Of a DNA stretch of 64,000 nucleotides, positions 46,666 through 54,158 are shown piece by piece. The stretch comes from Labedella phragmitis (lineage in GTDB: Bacteria > Actinomycetota > Actinomycetes > Actinomycetales > Microbacteriaceae): the NCBI RefSeq assembly GCF_004078635.1, contig NZ_RZNB01000005.1, positions 217,785 to 281,784 on the forward strand, in the 5' to 3' direction. The translations under genes and the position numbers were made by a program. A model generated the notes under the pieces. The model saw nothing but the letters and a program-made list of their open reading frames with translations, did no database searches and had not been told where the DNA came from. Each line of letters starts with the position of its first letter. Within the stretch, counting starts at the first letter, position 1.

Positions 46666-47421
46666 TCAGGCGCGACCGGTGGGCCGGTCGTTGTCCTTGT
46701 CCTGGTCGAACAGCGTGCGGTCGAGGACGAGCTGCTCGGCCTCGTCGTGATCGACGACGGCGTCTCCCGCGGCCGCGTGACGCTTCGCCTTCCGGCTCGA
46801 CTGCACGTAGTGGTAGATCGTGGGGGCGAGGGTGAGCACGACGGCGGCGATGAGGATGATGTCGATGTAGTTGCGCACGAAGTCGGCGACGGGCGGGATG
46901 TAGCCGAGCAGGTAGCCGAGGAACGTGAGCCCGGCACCCCAGACGAGCGCGCCGACGAGGTTGTAGAACGTGTACTTGCGGTAGTCCATGTGGCCGACGC
47001 CGGCGGCGACCGGCGCGAAGGTGCGGACGATCGGGACGAAGCGCGCGACGATGACCGCGAGCCCGCCGAAGCGTGTGAAGAACGCGTTCGTTCGTTCGAC
47101 GTTCTCGATGCTGAAGAGGCCGGATTCCTTGCGTTCGAAGACCTTCGGCCCGGCCTTATGACCGATCAGGTAGCCGACCTCACCGCCGAGGAAGGCCGCG
47201 AGACCGATCGCGAGCGCGACGACGAACGGGGGGAATCCGAGTCCCGGGTGGAAGGCGAAGAGACCCGTGATGATGAGGAGCGTGTCGCCCGGGAGCAGGA
47301 AGCCGACGAGGAGACCCGTCTCCGCGAAGACGATGAGGCACACGACGAGGAGAGCCCAGGGGCCGGCGGTGACGATGATGCTCTCAGGGTCGAGCCAGGG
47401 GATGAGTGCGGAGTGATGCAT
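46666..47421 (-). CDS. DedA family membrane protein
   Basis: 251 aa. Probable polyprenyl-phosphate/phospholipid flippase family. GFLLPGDTLLIITGLF, GEVGYLIGHKAGPKVFERK and ARFVPIVRTFAPVAAGVGHMDYRKYTFYN are the DedA landmarks, and five or six hydrophobic segments are visible. ATG 47421 is preferred over 47463 because GGAGA lies 6 nt upstream. Recent work links DedA proteins to recycling of undecaprenyl phosphate, which fits a genome with an envelope polymer locus (inference). Confidence 0.93.
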   Translation of the reverse strand: MHHSALIPWLDPESIIVTAGPWALLVVCLIVFAETGLLVGFLLPGDTLLIITGLFAFHPGLGFPPFVVALAIGLAAFLGGEVGYLIGHKAGPKVFERKESGLFSIENVERTNAFFTRFGGLAVIVARFVPIVRTFAPVAAGVGHMDYRKYTFYNLVGALVWGAGLTFLGYLLGYIPPVADFVRNYIDIILIAAVVLTLAPTIYHYVQSSRKAKRHAAAGDAVVDHDEAEQLVLDRTLFDQDKDNDRPTGRA

Positions 47422-47587
47422 CGGGTCTCCAGTCGTCGGCTGCTTCCGAGCCAGTCGGCGCACGTTCGGTGCTCGAAGTCTAGCCGTCGGCTATGCCGCG
47501 AACCCGGGATCCCGCCAAATATCCGCCGGGAGGATGAGCCCCCGTTCGGGAGCAGGTTCGCCGCGCGAACGAGGGCCTCCTCGTGAG

Positions 47588-47669
47588 TGCGGAAGGGGGG
47601 AATCGAACCCCCACGCCCGAAGGCACAGGAACCTAAATCCTGCGCGTCTGCCGATTTCGCCACTTCCGC
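47588..47669 (-). tRNA. tRNA-Leu (UAG)
   Basis: 82 nt with a long variable arm (TGCCTTCGGGCG), as expected for class II tRNA. The acceptor stem GCGGAAG pairs with CTTCCGC, and the anticodon loop TTTAGGT gives UAG. CCA is not encoded. A minus-strand TAGAAT at 47692-47687 is a possible -10. The 3' end faces away from the accessory island at 47.7-49.1 kb. Confidence 0.95.
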
Positions 47670-47865
47670 GTCGTGGTGCGTTGTCAATTCTAGAGACGCG
47701 GGGGAGCAGGTGCCGAACTCTCGTGAACTGAGTCCGCGGTGTTACGGATACTGATGGGCGAGATCGGCGGCAGTCCCAAGCGCGCTGGGGATAACTCGCT
47801 CAACCATTCGAGCGGTAGGGGACGATAGAGCTAAGTCGGGAAAGGGCGCAGGTGGCACCGGCAGT

Positions 47866-48171
47866 GTGAAGGGTTCGCTTTACACAACGAACGGGGAGTT
47901 CAGCGCCAACAACTCTTATCGTGCCTCATTCACGGCTGTTGGCGGAGGCAAGGTGAATAAGATCGTCGCCTGCACGCACGTGCGCGCGTATAGCGTCGTG
48001 GGGGTGAGTGGGGTCGGAGTGGTTTACTCTGAGTCACCGTGCTCGACGGTCAAAGGCAAGAAGAATGTGTTCAAGCGGTCGCGGAGCTATGACGCGATTG
48101 TCGTCTATTTAACGATTCGATATGACGTGCGTTATTACACCCCCACCGGCTCGTTTCAGCTTGCCGGCTGA
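47866..48171 (+). CDS. Orphan 101-aa ORF of unknown function, low GC
   Basis: GTG start; the frame is open back to 47755 without a better start. The product is rich in Ser, Val, Tyr and Lys (YTTNGEFSANNSYRASFTAV...YDAIVVYLTIRYDVRYY) with two Cys, like a small secreted beta-rich domain, but no signal peptide is encoded in frame. Base composition is visibly lower in GC than the flanks. It could be the mature half of a broken secreted-protein gene, or an intact foreign gene. A 35-aa membrane peptide follows 27 bp downstream. Confidence 0.4.
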   Translation: MKGSLYTTNGEFSANNSYRASFTAVGGGKVNKIVACTHVRAYSVVGVSGVGVVYSESPCSTVKGKKNVFKRSRSYDAIVVYLTIRYDVRYYTPTGSFQLAG

Positions 48172-48980
48172 GATTTTCTGCTAGAGAAAGATCGGTCAAT
48201 GTTCGGCAACTTCACTCTTATCAACGCAGTCATTTCACTGTTCGCAGTGGCTGCGATTGTGGCATTCATCGTCGTATGGGTTCGGACGGCTCGTCGTCGA
48301 AAGTAGAAGCAGCGTTTGATGCTCACTCCGACGGAGGCATAGAACGCGGTCGCGCGCTTGAGGAAACCGGCCGCGGTGACGCCTTTCTCATCGGCATGGA
48401 TTTCCGCATAAGCGAGCCGGGAGTGGTCATCGATCGCGGTGTGGACGTAGTCGTAACCAATCCCGCGACCGCGGACTTTCTCGCTCCGGCCGTGGGCGCG
48501 CCAACCGCCGCCGTCCGGGATGCGGCCGAGTTTCTTCACGTCGATGTGGACCAACGACCCCGGATAGGGATGCTCGTAACGGTTCTTCGTTCGCCGCGTC
48601 GCCCGGATCACGACCCCGGTCACGGGGTCGGTGTCACGCAACAGCGGAGTGTGATGACGGGCCAGGACCCGACCGATCGTCGACGCGGGCATCCCCAACC
48701 GGGCGCCGATGAACACCGGCCCGCGCCGAGTCAACGCTCGCAGGATCCGCACCTGCGTCTCCGCGCACGCACCCGTCCGACGCGGATGGGAACGCGCGAC
48801 GCTGGACCGGTCCTGCAATCCGACGATCCCCGCCTCCCGGAACCGGCGCCACCACCGCCACGCCGTCGTCCTCGACACTCCCATCTCGGACGCGACATGA
48901 GCCACCGCACGACCCGAATCGATGCGCTGAACCATGATCAACCGGCCGGCAGGGGTCAACCGGGCATTAGCGTGGGACAC
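48156..48980 (-). pseudogene. Truncated IS481-family transposase
   Basis: The N-terminal helix-turn-helix (RAVAHVASEMGVSRTTAWRWWRRF) and the first DDE Asp (LVHIDVKKLGRIPDGGGW) are intact up to YASVGVSI. The segment with the second Asp and the catalytic Glu (TDNG...NGKVERFN in relatives) is missing. From about 48317 downward the frame reads into unrelated DNA for about 54 codons, including the antisense of the 35-aa peptide. The protein cannot be active. Confidence 0.9.
48199..48306 (+). CDS. 35-aa single-helix membrane peptide
   Basis: The ATG at 48199 opens a 35-codon frame: a short polar start, one uninterrupted hydrophobic helix (about residues 7-28, INAVISLFAVAAIVAFIVVW) and a basic tail RTARRRK, ending at TAG 48304. 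Topology would be N-out/C-in. A weak AGAGAAAG precedes it. The next bases downstream are IS481 DNA, so the frame lies right at the IS border. Similar architecture occurs in small immunity or toxin peptides, but no family is recognised. Confidence 0.4.
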   Translation: MFGNFTLINAVISLFAVAAIVAFIVVWVRTARRRK

Positions 48981-49055
48981 GAGAGACCTCCGTGTGATCG
49001 AGCTGCAGAACTAGACAGCTCCAACTCGACACCGGAGGTCTCTCCTACGTCAACA
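48318..49055 (-). mobile_element. IS481-family insertion sequence remnant
   Basis: One end is recognisable: read on the minus strand, the element begins TGTTGACGTAGGAGAGACC at 49055, the TGTTNACG-type terminus of this family. An inverted repeat of GAGAGACCTCC lies at 48981 and 49044, flanking the transposase promoter. The other end is lost; similarity stops at about 48318. The intact end interrupts a minus-strand signal-peptide gene. Confidence 0.85.
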
Positions 49056-49141
49056 ACGATCGAGGTCAGTACAGCTAGCGCAAGTGCACCCGCGGCAACG
49101 CCGGCGATGACGGTTCTCAGGACGAGCCGATGTAGTTTCAT
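49053..49141 (-). pseudogene. Secreted-protein gene truncated by IS481 after its signal peptide
   Basis: ATG 49141 encodes a clear Sec signal peptide: basic MKLHRLVLR, a hydrophobic core TVIAGVAAGALALAVL, then TSIV. The next codons belong to the IS terminus, so the mature domain is gone. An ATG at 49153 would add four residues. The orphan 101-aa ORF on the other side of the IS lacks a signal peptide and lies in the opposite orientation; the two could be halves separated by an inversion (speculative). Confidence 0.7.
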
Positions 49142-49263
49142 GACTTTTCTCATTCGTAGATGGAGACGCCGGTAGTGGCGTCGCAACGATCCTGGTTCGG
49201 CAGTGGTGTGAGCTAGTACCTCACGTTCGAACGTCGGCCAAAGGGCCGACACAGGTTGACGCT

Positions 49264-50502
49264 GTGGAGAGGGCGGACGAATACCGGCTGGATTGCGCGA
49301 TCATGCTGGACATGGGGCAGTCGGGGGACAGCATCGCCGAGCGCGTGCGTACGCGGGTACGACGAGAGGGCATCGACCTCGGAGGTGACCGGGTCGCGGC
49401 GGAACGGTTGGTCCGCGACGAGTTGCGACGCGACGCCGAGTCCTCGTACCGAGGTGCTCGTGCCGTCGTCGCCGACGAGGACGTCGCCGCTCGTGAGGCA
49501 CTCGCGGTCCTCACCGGCTTCGGTGCGATCCAGCCGTTCCTCGACGATCCCGAGATCGAGGAGATCTGGTTGAACGGCCCGTCCCGCGTGTTCGTCGCCC
49601 GCAACGGTGTGAGCGAACTCACGGACACGGTGCTCACCGAGGAGGCGGTCCGGGATCTCATCGAGCGGCTGCTCGCGAGCACCGGTCGGCGGGTGGACCA
49701 CAGTTCGCCTTTCGTAGACGCCTCGCTGCCCGACGGTTCGCGGCTCCACGTCGCCATCCCCGACGTCACGCGCCGTCATCCCGCTATCAACATCCGCAAG
49801 TTCTCGCGTCGCGTCCGCAGTCTCGCCAACCTCGTGTCGCTCGGTTCGCTGACGCCGAGAGCGGCCGAGTTCCTCCGTGACTCCGTCAGGGCCGGCGACA
49901 GCATCGTCGTATCGGGCGGCACGCAATCGGGCAAGACCACACTGCTCTCGGCGCTCCTCGGTGCGGCTCGGTCCGGTGAGCGCATCGTCACGGTCGAGGA
50001 GACGTTCGAGCTCGATCTGCCCGGCCAGGATGTCGTCGGTCTGCAAGGGCGACAACCGAGCCTCGAGGGCACCGGCGAGATCACGCTGCGCCGCCTCGTC
50101 AAGGAGGCGCTGCGGATGCGTCCCGATCGACTCGTCGTGGGGGAGGTGCGAGAGGGCGAGGCGCTCGACCTCCTCATCGCGATGAACTCGGGGCTCCCCG
50201 GAGCCTCGTCCGTGCATGCCAACTCGGCGCGCGATGCTCTCGTGAAGCTCTGCACCCTTCCGCTGCTCGCCGGCCGCAACATCGACGCCGATTTCGTCCG
50301 GCCCACCGTCGCCGCCAGCGTCGATGTCGTAGTGCACTGCGTCATCGACGCCGACGGCCGGCGGCGGGTCTCCGAGATCATCGCGCCAACGGGTTCCGGC
50401 AGAGACGGAGCGATCGAGGCCAGCACGGTGTTCGAGACTCGCGGCGGTTCTCTCACCGAGACGGGCTGGAGTCCGGCGAGCGATCGTGGGCGCAACCGAT
50501 GA
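49264..50502 (+). CDS. tadA: Tad/Flp pilus assembly ATPase (CpaF/TadA)
   Basis: 412 aa. Type II/IV secretion ATPase powering Flp pilus assembly. N-terminal GAIQPFLDDPEIEEIWLNGPSRVFVARNG, HVAIPDVTRRHPAINIRKF, Walker A GGTQSGKTTLL (about residue 217), the Asp box VTVEETFELDLP, Walker B RLVVGEVREGEAL (about 290) and SVHANSARDAL are all present. GTG 49264 or ATG 49303 could be the start. First gene of the tad operon here; the CpaE/TadZ-like gene usually found upstream in actinobacteria is not present, and IS-scarred DNA lies there instead. Confidence 0.93.
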   Translation: MERADEYRLDCAIMLDMGQSGDSIAERVRTRVRREGIDLGGDRVAAERLVRDELRRDAESSYRGARAVVADEDVAAREALAVLTGFGAIQPFLDDPEIEEIWLNGPSRVFVARNGVSELTDTVLTEEAVRDLIERLLASTGRRVDHSSPFVDASLPDGSRLHVAIPDVTRRHPAINIRKFSRRVRSLANLVSLGSLTPRAAEFLRDSVRAGDSIVVSGGTQSGKTTLLSALLGAARSGERIVTVEETFELDLPGQDVVGLQGRQPSLEGTGEITLRRLVKEALRMRPDRLVVGEVREGEALDLLIAMNSGLPGASSVHANSARDALVKLCTLPLLAGRNIDADFVRPTVAASVDVVVHCVIDADGRRRVSEIIAPTGSGRDGAIEASTVFETRGGSLTETGWSPASDRGRNR

Positions 50503-51362
50503 CCTGGGTGCTCGGGGCCACGCTCGGCGGAGGGCTCGTCCTCATCGTCTCTCCGCGATTGTGGCCGCGCCGCGAGAAGGCGACGGTCCGTTCTGTAGAT
50601 CGTCTGGCCCCGGTGCGTGCGCGCCTGGCACTCGCCGGTCTCGTGCGGGTCCCCCTTCCGGTCTTCGTCGTCGTGTCGGTCATCGTCGGGCTCACCGTCG
50701 GGGCCGTCGCCGTCATCGTCACGTCCATCCCTGTCATCGGTGTGCTGGCCGCTCTCGTCGGAACGGCGGTGCCGTGGGTCCTCGTGTCCATTCGGGCCTC
50801 CGCTCGACGGAGGCTGCGCTCGACGCTCTGGCCCGACATCGTCGATCACCTCGTAGCCGCAGCTCGCTCGGGCCTCGCGGTTCCCGACGCGGTCGCGAGC
50901 CTCGGGAGGCAGGGGCCAGAGGACCTCCGGCCCGAGTTCCGAGCCTTCGCGCGTGATTACGCCACGTCGGCGTCGTGGGGTGGTTCGGTCGACCGGTTGA
51001 AGGCCGTGCTGGACGACCCGGTGGCGGACCGCGTTCTCGAGACCCTGCGCATGGCGCGGGAAGTCGGGGGCTCCGACCTCACGGCGATTCTTCGGCAGTT
51101 GGCGGTCGCGCTCCGCGACGAGGCCGCGACGCGAGCCGAACTCGACGCTCGACAGAGTTGGGTCCGCAACGCCGCGAAGCTCGGCGTCGCTGCGCCCTGG
51201 TTGGTCCTCGTGCTGCTGTCGACCCGTCGGGAGGCGGCGGCGGCGTACGCGTCCGCGGAGGGGACATCGCTCATCGTGGCCGGGGCCGTCGTCTCCGTCG
51301 TCGCCTACCGCCTGATGCTCGCCGTTGGGCGACTTCCGACGGAGCGGCGGTGGTTCCGGTGA
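50499..51362 (+). CDS. tadB: Tad pilus inner-membrane protein TadB
   Basis: 287 aa. A T2SSF-type domain (LWPDIVDHLVAAARSGLAVPDAVASL..., LRMAREVGGSDLTAILRQLAVAL) lies between N-terminal hydrophobic segments (about residues 1-20 and 45-90) and C-terminal ones. Overlaps tadA by ATGA. Forms the membrane platform with TadC. Confidence 0.9.
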   Translation: MTWVLGATLGGGLVLIVSPRLWPRREKATVRSVDRLAPVRARLALAGLVRVPLPVFVVVSVIVGLTVGAVAVIVTSIPVIGVLAALVGTAVPWVLVSIRASARRRLRSTLWPDIVDHLVAAARSGLAVPDAVASLGRQGPEDLRPEFRAFARDYATSASWGGSVDRLKAVLDDPVADRVLETLRMAREVGGSDLTAILRQLAVALRDEAATRAELDARQSWVRNAAKLGVAAPWLVLVLLSTRREAAAAYASAEGTSLIVAGAVVSVVAYRLMLAVGRLPTERRWFR

Positions 51363-52297
51363 CCGCGGCGGCCGCGTGGTCCGTCGTGTTCGGCGCAGCA
51401 CTGGGCTTCGGGCTCTGGACCCTCGGAGGAATCGTTCCCCGTATCGGCGTGCGACGACTCGGGGAACGGGTGGCACCGTACCTCGTGGACGTCTCCGACG
51501 AGGCGAGAGCTTGGGTGGATCGACCGTCCGGTGACCCCGTCGCCCTCGTCTGGGGTCTGCTGAGACCCGTCTTCGGTCGATTCTTCGATCTCCTGTCGGT
51601 TCTCCTCGCGAGCAATCACACCGTCTCCCTGCGGCTCGGTCAACGCGGCGCTTCCCTCGAGGTCCCCTCCTTCCGCCGCCGCCAGCTGCTGTGGGCGGTC
51701 GTGGGGATCGCCACCGTCACGGTGCCGGCCGTCGCGACCGCCGTGAGCGGCGCTCTTCCACCGTTCCTGGTCGCGATGCTGCCGATCGTGGGAGCGATAG
51801 TCGGTGCCCTCGCGTGCGAGTGGGAACTCGCACAGGGGGCGAAGCGTCGTGTGGCGCGCATCGAGGCTGAGCTCCCGACGGCCCTCGGGTTCCTGAGCCT
51901 CAGTCTCTCGGCGGGTGAAGGCATTCTCGACGCGCTCCGACGCGTCGCACAGGTCGGTTCGGGCGAATTCTCGGCCGAGTGCCGACGAGTGACCGCGGAC
52001 GTCGGCTCGGGGGTGCCGCTCGCCCGGGCATTGTCCGACCTCTCCGACAGAATCACGCTGCCCGCGTTGTCACGGACGATCGAACAGCTGACGGGTGCGC
52101 TCGAGCGCGGCAGTCCTCTCGCGGAGACGCTGCGTGCCCAATCGGCCGACGTCCGGGTGGAGGGCAAGAGGCGCCTCCTCGAGTCCGCCGGACGCAAGGA
52201 GGTGGCGATGCTCGTTCCCCTCGTGTTCTTGATCCTCCCGCTCTCGGTCGCGTTCGCGATCCTTCCGGGCCTCATGGTGCTCCGCGCCGGTTTCTAA
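51359..52297 (+). CDS. tadC: Tad pilus inner-membrane protein TadC
   Basis: 312 aa. Second T2SSF-type protein: LPTALGFLSLSLSAGEGILDALRRVA, GSPLAETLRAQSADVRVEGKRRLLESAGRKEVAML, then a hydrophobic end LVFLILPLSVAFAILPGLMVL, the standard TadC finish. GTG start overlaps the tadB stop (GTGA). Confidence 0.9.
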   Translation: MTAAAAWSVVFGAALGFGLWTLGGIVPRIGVRRLGERVAPYLVDVSDEARAWVDRPSGDPVALVWGLLRPVFGRFFDLLSVLLASNHTVSLRLGQRGASLEVPSFRRRQLLWAVVGIATVTVPAVATAVSGALPPFLVAMLPIVGAIVGALACEWELAQGAKRRVARIEAELPTALGFLSLSLSAGEGILDALRRVAQVGSGEFSAECRRVTADVGSGVPLARALSDLSDRITLPALSRTIEQLTGALERGSPLAETLRAQSADVRVEGKRRLLESAGRKEVAMLVPLVFLILPLSVAFAILPGLMVLRAGF

Positions 52298-52356
52298 CCC
52301 CTTCCCGCCGTTCCCTTCCTGTCTCACAAGCACACCGCCGACGAAAGGCCTCCTCC

Positions 52357-52542
52357 ATGAGTACGATCACACGCCTCCTGAACCGGGCGTCACGCCGACT
52401 GTCGGACGACCGGGGCGACGTCCCGGGCTGGGTCCTCGTAACGCTGATGACCGCCGGTCTCGTCATTCTGATCTGGGGCCTCGCCGGACCGGCGCTCGCC
52501 GGTCTCTTCGAGCAGGCCATGTCGCGCGTCTCTGGCCTGTGA
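52357..52542 (+). CDS. Flp-type pilin-like protein (DUF4244)
   Basis: 61 aa. A basic leader (TRLLNRASRRLSDDRGD) is followed by one hydrophobic helix (VPGWVLVTLMTAGLVILIW) and a short C-terminus, as in actinobacterial DUF4244 Flp-like subunits. RGDVPGW marks the region where a prepilin peptidase would cut, but no such peptidase gene is in the window. ATG 52357 follows GAAAGG. Likely the major pilus subunit. Confidence 0.85.
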   Translation: MSTITRLLNRASRRLSDDRGDVPGWVLVTLMTAGLVILIWGLAGPALAGLFEQAMSRVSGL

Positions 52543-52585
52543 CACAGTGTCGCCGTGGTCGCGGCAACGGATTCCCTGCACGGTG

Positions 52586-53008
52586 ATGCGCCTCACTGGG
52601 GGAACTCGACGCGGTCTGCCCGTGGCGATCGGCAACGACCGAGGGTCCGCGGTCGTCGAGAACCTCCTCGTAACCGTGCTGCTGACGACGCTCGCGCTCG
52701 CCGTCATCCAACTGGCCCTCGCGCTCCACGTCCGCACGACGGTGGTGGATGCGGCCTCGGAGGGTGCGCGTTTCGGGGCCCTCGCGGGCAACGGGCCAGC
52801 CGAGGCCGTCGAACGCACGCGTGCTCTCATCGACGCGGCCATCGGGGACGGGTACACGACGCGTGTCAGCGCAGCCTACGGCAATTACCGCGGCCGCGCG
52901 TCGATGGCCGTCACCGTCGACGGGACCCTGCCGGTGATCGGTCTGCTCGGGGTGGGGGAGGGATTGCATGCCGTCGGACGCGCCGCCGTCGAGACGCTCG
53001 AGGACTGA
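52586..53008 (+). CDS. TadE-like minor pilin
   Basis: 140 aa. After a basic leader, NDRGSAVVENLLVTVLLTTLALAVIQLALALHVRTTVVDAASEGARFGAL is the TadE signature: a Glu-containing N-terminal membrane helix followed by an exported domain. Start is uncertain: ATG 52586 is used; GTG 52622 would begin directly before the helix. Overlaps the next gene by 41 bp. Confidence 0.82.
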   Translation: MRLTGGTRRGLPVAIGNDRGSAVVENLLVTVLLTTLALAVIQLALALHVRTTVVDAASEGARFGALAGNGPAEAVERTRALIDAAIGDGYTTRVSAAYGNYRGRASMAVTVDGTLPVIGLLGVGEGLHAVGRAAVETLED

Positions 53009-53438
53009 GGACGGCAGCGCCTCGCTCGAGTTCATCGTCGCGGGTCTCGTCCTCCTCGTCCCGATCGTCTACCTCGTGGTCGTGCTCTTCCAGATCCAGT
53101 CGGCCGTCCTCGCGGCCGAGGGAGGAGCACGTCAAGCGGCACGCCTGTTCGTCGACGCAGCGGATGTCGACTCGGCGACCGATCATGCCTCGGTCGCAGT
53201 GGAGTTCGCGCTCGCCGACCAGGGGATCGACCCCGCCGCGGCCGACGTGTCGATCACGTGTGATGACGGAGGCCCGGACGAGTGCCTCGATCCCGGCGAT
53301 CTCGTGACGGTCGTCGTCCGGCTCGACGTGTCCCTCCCGCTCGCTCCACACGTCCTCGGTCTCGACGAGCTCGTCACGGTCCCAATCGAGGCGAGCGCCG
53401 TGAACGCCGTATCGGAGTTCCACGTGGGGGAGCGGTGA
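52968..53438 (+). CDS. TadE/TadF-like minor pilin
   Basis: 156 aa. EDGSASLEFIVAGLVLLVPIVYLVVVLFQIQSAVLAAEGGARQAARL is a second TadE-type helix with the typical Glu. The exported domain has two Cys (CDDGGPDEC) that could form a disulfide. ATG 52968 lies inside the upstream gene. The stop shares bases with the next start (TGATG). Confidence 0.82.
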   Translation: MPSDAPPSRRSRTEDGSASLEFIVAGLVLLVPIVYLVVVLFQIQSAVLAAEGGARQAARLFVDAADVDSATDHASVAVEFALADQGIDPAAADVSITCDDGGPDECLDPGDLVTVVVRLDVSLPLAPHVLGLDELVTVPIEASAVNAVSEFHVGER

Positions 53439-53881
53439 TGAGGCACATCCTCGGCGGGGAGCGCGGGTCGACGCTCGTGCTGACCCTCGGTTTCGCGACG
53501 TTCGCGCTCGTCGTGACCCTCGTCGTCGCCGCGGCGACCTCCCTCTACATCGAGCGGAAGCGCTTGCTGGCGCTCGCTGACTCGGCCGCTCTCGTGGGGG
53601 CGGAAGCCTTCGACCTCGGTGACGTCCGTGTCGCCGAGGACGGGACCGGGGTCACGGTGGAGCTCGAATCCCAGAGCGTCGCGAGAGCCGTCACGGTCCA
53701 CGTCGACCGGGTGGGACGCACTCGCCTGGAGGATATCCGGGTCGAGGCGGCCACCAGTCCGGACGGGCAGAGCGCCGAAGTGTCGCTGTCGTCGTCGTGG
53801 CGCCCGCCCGTGCTCACGCTGTTCCTGCCCGACGGCGTCCGTCTGGAGGCGACGTCGTCTGCCCGCTCGGTGCTGCGCTGA
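53438..53881 (+). CDS. TadG/Rv3654c-like pilus-associated protein
   Basis: 147 aa. GERGSTLVLTLGFATFALVVTLVVAAATSLYIERKRLLALADSAALVGAEAF is the helical start of actinobacterial secretion-associated TadE/TadG-like proteins; the rest is a short exported domain. Last gene of the tad operon. From memory, a DEAD-box helicase gene often lies near this cluster in actinobacteria; here the downstream DNA holds only a 277-bp gap and an MFS gene. Confidence 0.8.
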   Translation: MRHILGGERGSTLVLTLGFATFALVVTLVVAAATSLYIERKRLLALADSAALVGAEAFDLGDVRVAEDGTGVTVELESQSVARAVTVHVDRVGRTRLEDIRVEAATSPDGQSAEVSLSSSWRPPVLTLFLPDGVRLEATSSARSVLR

Positions 53882-53887
53882 ACAGGG

Positions 53888-54034
53888 GGATCCCTCGCCG
53901 CCGCTCGACGACTCCCGGTTCCGCTCCAGTCGCTCCGGCTGCGCGGCGAGCATCGTCTGGAGCGCATCCCCGAAAGCGACGACGTCGGCCTCGGTCGTCC
54001 CGTTGAGTGCTGACGTCGACCGCGAGTCACCAGG
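53888..54034 (-). pseudogene. Possible gene remnant downstream of the tad operon
   Basis: A minus-strand frame, open from 54034, reads STSALNGTTEADVVAFGDAL and then QTMLAAQPERLERNRES with normal-looking amphipathic composition and high GC3, but has no start codon before residue 30. It may be the tail of a lost gene. The remaining part of the 277-bp gap contains a C9 homopolymer (54099-54107) and nothing else recognisable. Confidence 0.25.
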
Positions 54035-54158
54035 TCAACCTACGCGGTTCACCAGGCGTTCTGACGAGCGTCGTCGCAGGCCGGCGACTCCGGTCGCGCC
54101 CCCCCCCGTTGCTGTGTGGCGGTCGCTGGGCGACGACAAGCCGAGCGGTCGCTCGCGC

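Noticed and set aside
47166..47687. 173-codon minus-strand ORF across tRNA-Leu into the dedA gene
   Set aside because: It includes the sense strand of tRNA-Leu and runs out of frame with the DedA protein; composition is that of a GC-rich shadow frame.
48199..48306. Type I toxin with antisense RNA
   Set aside because: The peptide fits in size, but no antisense promoter or convergent RNA hairpin could be identified, so a toxin call is unsupported.
47588..49055. tRNA-Leu as the attachment site of an integrated element
   Set aside because: The island lies on the 5' side of the tRNA, no duplicated tRNA 3' end was found, and there is no integrase.
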